Assembly: GCA_963823755.1 (NCBI GenBank)
Contig: CAWGMP010000017.1
Location: 434,001-498,000, forward strand
Direction: 5' to 3'
DNA length: 64,000 nucleotides
From: GCA-003244245 sp963823755
GTDB taxonomy: Bacteria; Actinomycetota; Actinomycetes; Mycobacteriales; Pseudonocardiaceae
Shown: piece by piece, positions 26,698-36,675 of the stretch
Layout of the letters: each line of letters opens with the position of its first letter
Numbering within the stretch: the first letter of the stretch is position 1
Position numbers and translations under genes: made by a program
Notes under the pieces: generated by a model
Database searches by the model: none
What the model was told of the DNA's origin: nothing
Seen by the model: only the letters and a program-made list of their open reading frames with translations

Positions 26698-29600
26698 TCA
26701 CTCCGGTGACAGCCAGGCGAGCTGGACGAGCCGGCGGCCGGCTTTGCGGTCGACCAGGGTGCCCCGGCCGGGCGGCATCGGGGAGGGTTTGACATTGCCG
26801 AGCAACGGGCCCTCATCGGGGCTCCCGCTCATCACGATGCCGGGGGTGGACAGCTCCCGCAGCCTGGAGGTCACCGGCTCGAACAAGGCCCGGGCTGCAC
26901 CACCGCAACGCCGGGCGACGACGAGATGCAACCCCACGTCCTTGGCCTGAGCCAAGAACTCCAGCAGCGGCCCGAGTGGGTTCACCCCACCCTGGGGGGC
27001 TACCAGGTCGTAGTCGTCGACCAGGACGTAGAGCTCCGGACCCGACCACCAGGAGCGGTCCCGAAGCTGCTGTTGGGTGACGCCGGCCCCGGGCAGGCGT
27101 TTACGCATGGCACCCTGCACCTCGCTGATGATCGGAGTCAGCACGTCGGCCGACATCCCGTAGCCGATGAGATGCTCGGACTCCAGGAAGCCGAGCATGG
27201 TACGGCGGTAGTCGACTATGACGATGCGCGCCTGCTCAGGCGTTGCGCGCTCCACGATGCCGCGCGCGATCGTCCGCAGCAGGTTGGTCTTGCCGGACTC
27301 GCCGTCGGCGAAGCACAGGAAGTGCGGCTCAGCGGCGAAGTCGAGGGACACCGTGGCGAGTTCGGCCTCGTCGATCCCGATCGGGATCTGGTGCGGTGGT
27401 ACCCGCTCGGGCACGGGCAACTGCCGGTAGGAGATCCGCTCGGGCAGCAGCCGGACCCGCGGCCCGCAGCGGCCGTGCCACGCGGCGCGGATGTGCGCGA
27501 CCGCGTCGGCTACCCCGGTGCCGACGTCCTGCGCGCTGGTGTTCGCGTCGATCCTGGGAAGCGCGGCGAGGAAATGCAGCCTGTCGCGAGACAGTCCCCG
27601 GCCGGCCCGGCCCGGCGGCACGTTGACCGCGACCCGCCGGTCGATATCGGACTCGCCGGGATCACCCAGGCGCAGCTCGAAGCGGGTACCGAGCAGATCT
27701 TTCAACGCGGGGCGGATCTCGGCCCAGCGAGTGGCGCCGATCACCACATGCACCCCGTAGGACAATCCCTGGGTGGCCAGATTCACCACCCGCATCTCCA
27801 GGTCACTGACGTCGAACTCCTGGCGGAAGCTGTGCCACCCGTCGATCACCAGGAACACATCACCGAACAGGTCTTCACGCACTTCGCCGCGCTGTTTGCG
27901 GGCCCGGAAGTCGGCCATCGAGTCGATGCCCAGCCTGCGGAACAGCTGCTCGCGAGCGGCGAGCAACCCGGTTACCTCGGCGAGGATGCGCCGGACTGTG
28001 TCCGGCTCCAGCCGCCCGGCGACCCCACCGCTGTGCGGCAGACCGTCGAGTGACGCCAGGGTACCGCCACCGAAGTCGATGCAGAAGAACTGCACATCTT
28101 CGGGGGTGTGGGTGAGCGCCAGCGACATCAACATCGAGCGCAGCAGGGTGGACTTGCCCGACTGCGGACCGCCGGTGACCACGGCGTGGCCCGCGGAGCC
28201 GGAGAGATCCGCCCAGAGCAGGTCACGCCGCTGCTCGTAGGGCTTGTCCACGATCCCGACCGGGACGGCCAGCCGGCCGTTGCCGAAGAAGCCGACCGGG
28301 GACAACCCACGATCCGCGGTGACTGACAGCGGTGGCAGCAACTGGTCGAGTGAGGGCGGTTGGTCCAATGGTGGCAGCCACACCTCGTGGGCCGGAGGTC
28401 CCTGCGCGCGGAGCTTGGCCACCACGACATCCAGCACGCTGGGCTCGGTGATGCTCTGCTCAGGTGCTTGCACCTCGTGGGGGGCAGGGTGCTCCGGTGC
28501 CTCAGGTATCTCGACGTAGTCGGGCACGAACAGCCGCGCTCGGCGGTCCGAGGTCACCGGGACGGCGCTGGGTGCGGCGACGACACGCCCAACGCGGTAA
28601 GGGCCCGACACGTAAGCCGCCTTGAAGCGCTCCATGGACGCGGTATCGAATTTCAGGTAGCCCGATCCGGGTACCGACGGTAGCTCGTAAGCGTCGGGCA
28701 CGCCCAGGACTGCCCGGGACTCCCCGGCCGAGAAGGTCTTCAGCCCGATCCGGTAGGACAGGTGCGACTCCAGGCCCCGCAGCTTGCCCTCCTCGAGGCG
28801 TTGCGAGGCCAGCAACAGGTGCATCTGCAGCGAACGACCCAACCGGCCGATCGCCACGAACAGGTCGATGAACTCCGGCTGTTGGGCGAGCAGCTCAGAG
28901 AACTCGTCGATCACGATGAACAACGCCGGTAGCGGGTCGAGATCGGCGCCGTTGTCCCGGGCCTTCTCGTAGTCCTTGACGTTGGCGAAGTTCCCCGCGG
29001 TGCGCAGCACCTCTTGGCGGCGGTTCATCTCGCCGGCCAGCGCGTCGCGCATGCGAGTGACCTGGGTCAGGTCGTCGGCCAGGTTGGTGATCACCGCGGC
29101 GACGTGCGGCGCATGCTCCATGCCCAGAAACGTCGCGCCGCCTTTGAAGTCGACCAGCACGAGGTTCAACATCGCCGAGGAGTGAGTGGCGATCAGGCCC
29201 AGCACCAGAGTGCGCAGGAACTCCGATTTCCCCGATCCGGTGGCGCCCACGCACAGCCCATGCGGGCCCATGCCGCCCTGGGCGGCCTCCTTGATATCCA
29301 GCTCCACGGGCTGGCCGAACTCACCGAGCCCGATGGGCACCCGCAACCGGTCCCGAATCGTCCGCGGTCGCCAGGCCTGGGCGACATCGAAGGCATGGGG
29401 ATCTTCGGGCAGGCCGAGCAGACCAAGCAGGCCGCTATCCCCCAGCAGCGGTTGGTCTTCGCCGCGGGACTCCGGTGCACCGAGGCGGTAGGGGCACAGG
29501 GCGCGCGCCACCGCCTCGGCCTCGACCACGGCGAGCGAGTCGGGGGACCCGAAGAACTCGATCCCAGCCCCTCCTCGGGCACCGATCTGCGCGCCCTCGA

Positions 29601-30687
29601 TCGCCAGCTGCAACCCACGGCGACTGGTCAGAGTGCCCAGTGATTCCGACAGATCGAGCAGGGTGACCCCGGACACGCCCTCCTCAAGAATGATCTGCTC
29701 AGCTCCGGAGACTTCTCCGCCATCGATGACGATCAGGATGTGCGGCCCGTCGCCGAGTGGCTGAGCGTTGCGGGAGAATCGCGGGCGGTCTCGAAGCTGC
29801 TCGCCGAGCAGTTCCTCGATCTGGGCCAGCGACCCGGCCATCATCCGCATCGACCCGGCACCGTCGACGCGGCTCGGGTGCTGCACATGAGGCAGCCACT
29901 TCGCCCATTCCCAGTCCATCTTCGCCCGCCCGGCGGTGACCACGGCGACGAGCAGGTCGTCCGGGGTGTGGAAGGTGGCCAGCTGGCCCACCATCGAGCG
30001 GGCTAATCCTCGTGATGCGGCAGGCTCGCCGGAGATGCCGATCGCGGCGAAGCCGCGGACCGAGACGGCGATCGGCAGCTGCGCCACGATGGAATGGGCG
30101 CGGACGAACTGGCGCAACGCCAGCGTTGTGATCGGCTCCAGCTCGTCCACCGGACCGGTCTGCGGCGGCACCAGCCGGGTGGCCAGCCGCTGGGATCCCC
30201 GGCAGATCCGCACGTGGCAGAAGTCGGGGTCGCCACCGCGGCGCTCCCACATCCGCCGACTGCTTGCGATCGACCACAAGCCGGCTGGATCAGGATGGCT
30301 CCACTCCAACGCCGCACGCTGCTCCTGCCCGGCCTCCCGGGCCCGTTCCCGCATCTGGCCCAGGTACCGCAGGTAATCCTTGCGGTCCTCATTCATCTCA
30401 GCCTTGGCCTGGCCACCGCGGCCACCACCGGCGAACATGCCGACAGTCGAGACCACCATCATGATCGGGAACATCAGGAACAGCGGGTTACGCGTGCCAT
30501 CCCCGGTGGTGAAGGCATACGCCACCATCCCCAGCACGGCCACGATCATCACAACCGGCAGGATCTTCTGCACGATGCTGCCCGGGATCACCCGGGGCAC
30601 CTCGGGCGGCGGCTCCAGATGGACCTCACCACCGGGCATCTTCGGCGCGATCAGCCGAGGTGCTCGCCGGAACGGCACGGTACTCAT
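26698..30687 (-). CDS. eccC: Type VII secretion ATPase EccC
   Basis: The motor of the ESX membrane complex: 1329 residues with two N-terminal membrane helices (KILPVVMIVAVLGMVAYAF and LFLMFPIMMVVSTVGMFAG) and three FtsK/SpoIIIE ATPase domains in one chain. Walker A sites are GATGSGKSEFLRTLVLG, TGGPQSGKSTLLRSMLMS and FADGESGKTNLLRT; Walker B sites are ALFIVIDEFSELL, FLVIDGWHSF and YVLVDDYDLV. The ATG at 30687 is preceded by GAGAGGTGG. Synteny gives the ESX-4 type (Rv3447c). Unlike in mycobacteria, the esx genes are 7.7 kb away, separated by the regulator/ketosynthase unit that begins 130 bases downstream. Confidence 0.97.
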   Translation of the reverse strand: MSTVPFRRAPRLIAPKMPGGEVHLEPPPEVPRVIPGSIVQKILPVVMIVAVLGMVAYAFTTGDGTRNPLFLMFPIMMVVSTVGMFAGGGRGGQAKAEMNEDRKDYLRYLGQMRERAREAGQEQRAALEWSHPDPAGLWSIASSRRMWERRGGDPDFCHVRICRGSQRLATRLVPPQTGPVDELEPITTLALRQFVRAHSIVAQLPIAVSVRGFAAIGISGEPAASRGLARSMVGQLATFHTPDDLLVAVVTAGRAKMDWEWAKWLPHVQHPSRVDGAGSMRMMAGSLAQIEELLGEQLRDRPRFSRNAQPLGDGPHILIVIDGGEVSGAEQIILEEGVSGVTLLDLSESLGTLTSRRGLQLAIEGAQIGARGGAGIEFFGSPDSLAVVEAEAVARALCPYRLGAPESRGEDQPLLGDSGLLGLLGLPEDPHAFDVAQAWRPRTIRDRLRVPIGLGEFGQPVELDIKEAAQGGMGPHGLCVGATGSGKSEFLRTLVLGLIATHSSAMLNLVLVDFKGGATFLGMEHAPHVAAVITNLADDLTQVTRMRDALAGEMNRRQEVLRTAGNFANVKDYEKARDNGADLDPLPALFIVIDEFSELLAQQPEFIDLFVAIGRLGRSLQMHLLLASQRLEEGKLRGLESHLSYRIGLKTFSAGESRAVLGVPDAYELPSVPGSGYLKFDTASMERFKAAYVSGPYRVGRVVAAPSAVPVTSDRRARLFVPDYVEIPEAPEHPAPHEVQAPEQSITEPSVLDVVVAKLRAQGPPAHEVWLPPLDQPPSLDQLLPPLSVTADRGLSPVGFFGNGRLAVPVGIVDKPYEQRRDLLWADLSGSAGHAVVTGGPQSGKSTLLRSMLMSLALTHTPEDVQFFCIDFGGGTLASLDGLPHSGGVAGRLEPDTVRRILAEVTGLLAAREQLFRRLGIDSMADFRARKQRGEVREDLFGDVFLVIDGWHSFRQEFDVSDLEMRVVNLATQGLSYGVHVVIGATRWAEIRPALKDLLGTRFELRLGDPGESDIDRRVAVNVPPGRAGRGLSRDRLHFLAALPRIDANTSAQDVGTGVADAVAHIRAAWHGRCGPRVRLLPERISYRQLPVPERVPPHQIPIGIDEAELATVSLDFAAEPHFLCFADGESGKTNLLRTIARGIVERATPEQARIVIVDYRRTMLGFLESEHLIGYGMSADVLTPIISEVQGAMRKRLPGAGVTQQQLRDRSWWSGPELYVLVDDYDLVAPQGGVNPLGPLLEFLAQAKDVGLHLVVARRCGGAARALFEPVTSRLRELSTPGIVMSGSPDEGPLLGNVKPSPMPPGRGTLVDRKAGRRLVQLAWLSPE

Positions 30688-30956
30688 GCCAGCCCACCTC
30701 TCGCGGTCCACCCGCACGCGACAGCCCGTGGGCGGCCACGCACGCAGAGGTCGATCACCTTAGCGCGTATGCACCTGACGGGTTCCGATCACCGAGAGCG
30801 TCACCGACCGGCCATCTCCGAGAGAGGCGCCTGCCACTGCTCGCTTCATGGGCATGCAACGCAGTCGTTTTGTCCGTGAAACCTTCGCTTCTTAGCCTTA
30901 CCCTCTAGCTATACCGTCGGACGACGACGGACGGTAAGACGACGCCCGACGGGAGG

Positions 30957-32072
30957 ATGAGTGGGTTGAGCCACCATGACCACTCCGGCCGTGCAGCGGC
31001 TGGAGTGGGCCTTGCTTCGGGAGGCCGCCCCGTGGAGATCTCCGGCTCCGGCATGATGCGTTCGGGAACCGCCGAGGCCGCCTCCGGGGGCGGGTTCGAG
31101 GTGGTGATCTGGAACCGGCCGAACACCGACGCCAACGTCGCCCTGGGGAAGTCGGCGGAATCGCCGCCAGGCAGGTGGACAGGAACAGGCACGCCACTGA
31201 CGAGCACGACGCCTCGCGTCGAGCCCCTGAGTGCGAGCGCGGTGAGAAAGCGAGCCGGCCAACTCGTGATCATCGGGGGTGCGGAGGACCGCGCGGGCAG
31301 GGCCGTGATCCTCCGGCGGTTCCGCGACCTGTGCGGCGGCGAGGACGCCCGGATCGCCGTCCTCGGGACCGCGACGACGATTCCCCGCGAGGTCGGTGCC
31401 GAGTACATCCAGGCGTTCCGTTCCATCGGCGTGGAGAACGTCGTGTTCCTGCCTCTCGGGTCCAGGTATGAGGCGAACGCGACCAGGACGATCGAGATCC
31501 TCGAAGGCGTTGACGGAGTCTTCTTCACCGGGGGTAACCAGCTGCGCATCACCGCTTTCCTCGTAGGGTCACGCGTGAGCGCCTGGCTACACCAGAAGTT
31601 CGAGCAGGGTTTGGTCATCGCCGGGACCAGCGCGGGGGCGGCGATGATGTCGCACACCATGATCTTGGGCGGCTCCGGCACCATCCCCCGGGCGTCAACC
31701 GTCTCGCTCGGGCCGGGCCTGGGGTTCCTTCCGGGCATGGTCATCGACATGCACTTCACCGAGCGTCAGAGGCTGCCTCGCCTCCTCGCCGCCGTGTCTC
31801 ACCTCCCCCACGACCTCGGGATCGGCATCGACGAGGACACCGCGCTGATCGTGGACGGCGCCCGGTTCGAGGTCGTCGGGGCCGGGGCGGTCACGATCAT
31901 CGACGCCGGCAAGGCGACGTCGATCGTCGCACCGCACGGCGAGAGGCCGATCGCACTTACCGGCGCGCTCATTCACGTGCTGGTGACCGGGTGCGCATTC
32001 GATCTCACCATCCGGTCAGCAGAGATGCCGGCAGAACCTGAGGTGAAGCCGAGGTTGTCCCGGGCCTCATAA
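30957..32072 (+). CDS. cphB: Cyanophycinase (peptidase family S51)
   Basis: Cleaves cyanophycin (multi-L-arginyl-poly-L-aspartate) to beta-Asp-Arg dipeptides. The conserved core begins at about residue 97 (GQLVIIGGAEDR). The nucleophile Ser is in AGTSAGAAMMS, with other signatures IDMHFTERQRLPRLL and GIGIDEDTALIVDG. The reading frame is open from an ATG at 30957, but a GTG at 31242 would give a 276-residue protein of normal family length. The first 95 residues have no family match that I recognise, and GGGAGG lies too close to the ATG, so the downstream start is likelier. It is divergent from eccC (269-base gap without recognised genes) and points towards the cyanophycin synthetase 1.6 kb on. 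Confidence 0.88.
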   Translation: MSGLSHHDHSGRAAAGVGLASGGRPVEISGSGMMRSGTAEAASGGGFEVVIWNRPNTDANVALGKSAESPPGRWTGTGTPLTSTTPRVEPLSASAVRKRAGQLVIIGGAEDRAGRAVILRRFRDLCGGEDARIAVLGTATTIPREVGAEYIQAFRSIGVENVVFLPLGSRYEANATRTIEILEGVDGVFFTGGNQLRITAFLVGSRVSAWLHQKFEQGLVIAGTSAGAAMMSHTMILGGSGTIPRASTVSLGPGLGFLPGMVIDMHFTERQRLPRLLAAVSHLPHDLGIGIDEDTALIVDGARFEVVGAGAVTIIDAGKATSIVAPHGERPIALTGALIHVLVTGCAFDLTIRSAEMPAEPEVKPRLSRAS

Positions 32073-32171
32073 CGCAACCGTAACTGAATTACCAGTCAAG
32101 TGAAGGAGTGAGTTCTGAGCATGGGTGCATCGTTCCGGTCGGTTTGATCGATTCGGAAATAACGGGGCGTC

Positions 32172-33344
32172 ATGACTACCGAAGGTGATAAGGCTTTCTT
32201 GGAGATGCGGGCGCGTTTGGCGGCCTTGCTGCCCCGATTGAATGAACGTGATCGTCGTGCGGCGATGGCGGCCGAGGCGGCCAGGTGGGGCCGCGGTGGA
32301 ATCAGCGCGGTGCATCGAGCAACTGGAGCGTCGCGGACGACTATTCGACGCGGTATGACCGAACTCGCCGATGACGAGCCGACTCAGCACGGTCGCCGAG
32401 TCCGAGCGCCGGGAGCCGGTCGCAAGAAAGCCGAGGTCGCTGATCCGAAGCTGCTGGATGCATTGGATTCCTTAGTCGAGCCGCAGACTCGGCGTAACCC
32501 GGAATCACCGTTGCGGTGGACCACGAAATCGACGCGCAACCTCGCCGGGGAACTGACCGAGATGGGCCATCGAATCAGTCACTCCGTCGTGGCGAAGATC
32601 CTGGCTTCGCTCGGATACAACCTACAGAGAACCCGCAGGACGCTGGAAGGCCAACAACCTCCCGACCGCGACGCCCAGTTCCGGTACATCAACGAACTCG
32701 CCGAGCAGTTCTTAGCCAGCGGCGACCCTGTGATCAGCGTCGATACCAGGAAAAAAGAGCTGACCAAACGATACGAGCAGGTCGGTGAGGAGTGGCAGCC
32801 GAAAGGCGCTCCGGTCGACCCCGATAACAGCGCTTGGGTCTCCGTCTGCAACGGACAGGACACGTCGGTATTCGCCGTCGCCACCATAGAACAATGGTGG
32901 CATACGATGGGAAAGCAAAAATACCCCGAAGCCCGACGGATACTCATCACCGCCGACGTCGGCAGATTGAACGGACACCGCTGGCTGTGGAAGTTCAGAC
33001 TCGCCCGACTCGCCACAGCAACCGGACTCGACATCGTCGTCTGCCACCACCCACCCGGAACCAGAAAATGGAACAGGATCGAACGTCGACTCTTCTTCCG
33101 GATCACCCACAACTGGTGCGGACGACCACTCGAAACATATCAAACCATCCTCAGCCCCATCACTAACACGACGACCACGACGGAGCTGGCCATTCACTGC
33201 GAACTCGATTCCAACCTGTATCCCGTCAGAACCAGACTCACCCACCAGCAGAAGAATTCCATACCTCTCGTTCGACACCGGTTTCATGGCGAGTGGAACT
33301 ACACGATCCGACCATCCAACCTCGATTCCCGGGAGGTGGGTTGA
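32172..33344 (+). CDS. ISAzo13-type transposase, internally shortened
   Basis: A 390-residue DDE transposase. Helix-turn-helix region: GGISAVHRATGASRTTIRRG (residues about 42-61). Catalytic acids are visible as Asp in VISVDTRKKEL, Asp in ILITADVGRLNGHRW and Glu in KWNRIERRLFF; the HFHGEWNYTI-like end is present (RFHGEWNYTIRP). Compared with the usual family pattern, the segment between EWQPKGAPV and AWVSVCNGQ is about 25 residues too short, missing the region that usually reads like HDFPDKELGKA. The reading frame is intact. It may be catalytically impaired or a divergent lineage. Confidence 0.88.
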   Translation: MTTEGDKAFLEMRARLAALLPRLNERDRRAAMAAEAARWGRGGISAVHRATGASRTTIRRGMTELADDEPTQHGRRVRAPGAGRKKAEVADPKLLDALDSLVEPQTRRNPESPLRWTTKSTRNLAGELTEMGHRISHSVVAKILASLGYNLQRTRRTLEGQQPPDRDAQFRYINELAEQFLASGDPVISVDTRKKELTKRYEQVGEEWQPKGAPVDPDNSAWVSVCNGQDTSVFAVATIEQWWHTMGKQKYPEARRILITADVGRLNGHRWLWKFRLARLATATGLDIVVCHHPPGTRKWNRIERRLFFRITHNWCGRPLETYQTILSPITNTTTTTELAIHCELDSNLYPVRTRLTHQQKNSIPLVRHRFHGEWNYTIRPSNLDSREVG

Positions 33345-33540
33345 GCCCGTCCACGTGCTGTCCGGAGTCCGATTTCCGGGCTTTCACCTGGTGACGAGTA
33401 GGGCCGCGGACCGTCGGCGGCCGCAGGTCGCCACGCAGACGGATCCGGCCTACCGCGCCGCGACATGAGGCCGCCGGAGTAGCCCGACACGGCACGATCC
33501 CCGCCCCCACACCAACTCCCGCACCGGGAATCGAGGCCAA

Positions 33541-33592
33541 TGGATAGAAAATTTAATTCCAGCCCCTCATGGATAGGAAATTTAATTCCAGC
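33541..33592. repeat. Two AT-rich 23-bp direct repeats
   Basis: TGGATAGAAAATTTAATTCC followed by AGC (33541-33563) recurs with one change (A to G) at 33570-33592. They lie in the 361-base gap (33345-33705) between the transposase and cyanophycin synthetase genes. The AT content is far below the surrounding GC level. The remainder of the gap contains no recognised gene. Confidence 0.8.
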
Positions 33593-33705
33593 TTCGGTTG
33601 CGAGGCGCTCCTTTTGAGTGGTGATCCTTCCCCTCGGACATGCTGTGCGGCAGGCTCGGAACGGAATCCCAACCATCCCGAGTAAGAGAAGGACGACCGC
33701 TAACG

Positions 33706-36657
33706 ATGTCAGCGCCCGTGCAGCAGCTTGCCCAGCCCACCGCTCTACAGGAAGCGACGTCAGCAGCCGAGGAGTCCAGCGCTGCTGTTACGTGCCCCGC
33801 AGGGTCGGTAGCGGAGGTCGCCACCACTTCCACGACGGGCGGGACATCCTTCTGGAGTGAGCTCTGTGAACCATCGCCGGAACAACCACAAGACCAGATC
33901 GTGCCGCGACAACGCGACGGGCGGCTGAGCGTCGCGATCGATCTGACGGTGGATGAGCCCATGGTGGCGCAGCGCGCTGCGCCGGACATGGAGATCGTGA
34001 ATATCACGGTGTATCGCGGCCCCAACTACTGGTCGTACACACCTGCCATCAACCTCCTTGTCGATCTCGGGTCGCTGGAGCAGTGGCCGACCGACCAGCT
34101 GCCAGGCTTTGCCCACCGCCTCGTCGAACTCGTCCCCGAGCTACGCACGCATCCCTGTTCACGAGGGCGTGTCGGGGGTTTCCTCGAACGACTCGAGGAG
34201 GGGACCTGGCTGGGTCACGTCGCTGAGCATGTGGCGCTCGCACTCCAGGCCCGGGCCGGGTTCAATGTCCGCCGGGGAAAGACCCGGTCGGCCGGTGAGC
34301 CGGGACGTTACTACGTCATCTACAGCTACGACAACGAAGACGTCGGGCTGGCCGCGGGCACACTGGCCGTGCGCCTGGTCAACCACCTCGTCGAGCCAGA
34401 GCCCGGCTTCGACCCCACCCACGCGATGGACAACCTGCTGGGACTCGCCCGACGGACACGGCTAGGACCATCGACACAGGCCATCGTAGGCGAGGCGGAA
34501 CGCCGCGGCATCCCGTCGTTTCGCCTGGACAACCTGTCGCTGCTCCAGCTCGGTCACGGCGTGCACCAACGGCGCATCAAGGCGACGATCCCGTCGTCGA
34601 TGTGCGCGATCGCGGTCGATCTTGCCAGCGACAAGGGACTCACCAAGAACCTGTTGCGGGGCGCGGGCGTACCCGTCCCGCGCTCAGAGATCGCGCGATC
34701 AGCCGACGATGCCGTCGCGGCAGCACAGCGGATCGGCTTTCCGGTCGTCGTGAAACCCCTCGATGGCAACCACGGCCGTGGCGTGTCCCTCGACCTGCAC
34801 GACGAGACGCAGATCCGAGAAGCCTTCGGGCGGGCCCGAGCCCAGGCACGGCGGGGCTCGGTCCTCGTCGAACAACAACTCTGGGGTCATGACTACCGGC
34901 TGCTCGTCATCGGTGGGCGGGTCGTGGCCGCCGCGAAACGGGTGCCGGCCCATGTGGTCGGCGACGGTGTGGCCACCGTCACCCAACTCGTCGACCACGC
35001 CAATGCCGACCCCCGCCGCGGTGAAGGCCACGAAGCGGTGTTGACCCGCCTTCACCTCGACCAACGCGCCGAGCAACTGCTGACTCGCCAGCAACTCAAC
35101 GCCGACGCGGTGCCCGCCGAGGGTCAAGTCGTCGTCCTCGCCGACACCGCCAACCTGTCCACCGGGGGGATCGCCATCGACTGCACCGACGACATCCATC
35201 CCGACAACGCCACCCTGGCGGTGGAAGCGGCCCTGGTCGTCGGACTCGACGTCGCCGGAGTGGACTTCGTGACCAGCGACATCCGCACCCCGGTCGCCGA
35301 ACTCGGCGGGGCTGTGATCGAGGTCAACGCCGGGCCAGGCTTGCGCATGCACCTCGCCCCCTCCCACGGCACCCCCCGCGACGTCGCCGGACCACTACTA
35401 GACCTGCTGTTCCCACCCAGCGCACCCAGCCGCATCCCCATCGTGGCCGTCACCGGCAGCAACGGCAAAACCACCACCGTCCGAATGATCTCCCACATCC
35501 TCCGCCAGACAGGACGAACGGTCGGCACCACCACCACCGACGGCGTCTACGTCGACGACCGCCTGATCCTCAAAGCCGACGCCTCAGGACCCAAATCAGC
35601 CCGCATGGTCCTCCAACACCCCCGCGTCGAACTCGCCGTCTTAGAAACAGCCCGCGGCGGGATCCTGCGCGAAGGCCTCGGCTACGACCGCAACGACGTC
35701 GCCGTCGTCCTCAACGTCACCGGCGACCACCTCGGACTCGGCGGAATCACCACCCTCGACCAACTCGCCGACGTCAAACAAGTCATCGTCGAAGCCGTCC
35801 CCAAAAGCGGCACCGCCGTCCTCAACGCCGACGACCCCACCGTCGCCCGCATGGCCCACGCCTGCCTGGGCACCGTCGTCTACTTCAGCACCCGACACAA
35901 CAACCCCCTCATCGAACGACACTGCAGACGAGGAGGCCGCGCGCTGACCGTCGAACACCTCGACGGCGTCGAAACGATCACACTCCGAGTCGGCGACCGC
36001 TGCTGCTTCCCGATCGCCCCCGTGGCCGCACTCCCCTCAACATTCCGCGGTGCAGCATGGATGAACGTCGAAAACGCAATAGCCGCCACCGCCGCCACCC
36101 TCGCCCTGGGCGTCCGCCTCGATGATGTCCGCCACGGCCTCCACACCTTCACCACCACCTTCCACACCGCCCCCGGCCGACTCAACATCACCGACAGCGC
36201 CGGCATCAAAGTGATCATCGACTACGGCCACAACGCCGCCGCCATGCACGCCCTCGGCCGATTCGTCGACCGCTACGTCGAAGAAACCCCCTGCGTCGAC
36301 CGCATCATCGACGAATTCCCCATCCGCACCCTGCCCCGCCGGATCGCCGTCGTCGGCACCGCAGGCGACCGCAGCGACAAAGAACTCCGCGAACTGGGCT
36401 GGATCGTGGCATGCCACTTCAACGAAGTCATGATCCGAGAAGACGACAACCTCCGCGGACGACCACCAGGCCAACTAGCAACCCTCGTCGCCCAAGGAGT
36501 ACAAACAGCCATCGACTGCGGCGCATCATGCCAATTCGTCGAACCCGTCCTCAACGAAATAGCCGCCGTCAAAGCCGCACTCACCCGAGCCCAACCAGGC
36601 GACATCGTCGCACTCTGCGTCGAAGACGCAACACGAGCCTGGCAACACATACCCTAG
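33706..36657 (+). CDS. cphA: Cyanophycin synthetase
   Basis: Polymerises Asp and Arg, using ATP, into the nitrogen reserve cyanophycin. Three domains are visible: an N-terminal domain starting MEIVNITVYRGPNYWS (residue about 95), an ATP-grasp domain (VVVKPLDGNHGRGVSLDL, VIEVNAGPGLRMH) and a Mur-ligase-like domain with P-loop VAVTGSNGKTTTVRM (residue about 580) and LAVLETARGGILREGLGYD. The ATG at 33706 follows AGAAGGA; an ATG at 33988 would remove about 94 poorly conserved residues and give the classical N-terminus. From about 35.4 kb the codons shift to strongly C- and A-ending choices unlike the 5' half, which hints at mosaic origin. With cphB it forms a complete storage module. Confidence 0.93.
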   Translation: MSAPVQQLAQPTALQEATSAAEESSAAVTCPAGSVAEVATTSTTGGTSFWSELCEPSPEQPQDQIVPRQRDGRLSVAIDLTVDEPMVAQRAAPDMEIVNITVYRGPNYWSYTPAINLLVDLGSLEQWPTDQLPGFAHRLVELVPELRTHPCSRGRVGGFLERLEEGTWLGHVAEHVALALQARAGFNVRRGKTRSAGEPGRYYVIYSYDNEDVGLAAGTLAVRLVNHLVEPEPGFDPTHAMDNLLGLARRTRLGPSTQAIVGEAERRGIPSFRLDNLSLLQLGHGVHQRRIKATIPSSMCAIAVDLASDKGLTKNLLRGAGVPVPRSEIARSADDAVAAAQRIGFPVVVKPLDGNHGRGVSLDLHDETQIREAFGRARAQARRGSVLVEQQLWGHDYRLLVIGGRVVAAAKRVPAHVVGDGVATVTQLVDHANADPRRGEGHEAVLTRLHLDQRAEQLLTRQQLNADAVPAEGQVVVLADTANLSTGGIAIDCTDDIHPDNATLAVEAALVVGLDVAGVDFVTSDIRTPVAELGGAVIEVNAGPGLRMHLAPSHGTPRDVAGPLLDLLFPPSAPSRIPIVAVTGSNGKTTTVRMISHILRQTGRTVGTTTTDGVYVDDRLILKADASGPKSARMVLQHPRVELAVLETARGGILREGLGYDRNDVAVVLNVTGDHLGLGGITTLDQLADVKQVIVEAVPKSGTAVLNADDPTVARMAHACLGTVVYFSTRHNNPLIERHCRRGGRALTVEHLDGVETITLRVGDRCCFPIAPVAALPSTFRGAAWMNVENAIAATAATLALGVRLDDVRHGLHTFTTTFHTAPGRLNITDSAGIKVIIDYGHNAAAMHALGRFVDRYVEETPCVDRIIDEFPIRTLPRRIAVVGTAGDRSDKELRELGWIVACHFNEVMIREDDNLRGRPPGQLATLVAQGVQTAIDCGASCQFVEPVLNEIAAVKAALTRAQPGDIVALCVEDATRAWQHIP

Positions 36658-36675
36658 CTACCGAGCGCAGGCGCC

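Larger units (their letters stand above)
32073..33592 (+). mobile_element. Putative ISAzo13-family insertion, ends not resolved
   Basis: One transposase gene of the ISAzo13 type with about 100 bases upstream and up to 250 bases downstream, lying between cphB and cphA. I could not identify convincing terminal inverted repeats or a target-site duplication. The AT-rich direct repeats at 33541-33592 may mark the right boundary. The span given is the maximum plausible interval rather than a measured element. Confidence 0.4.
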
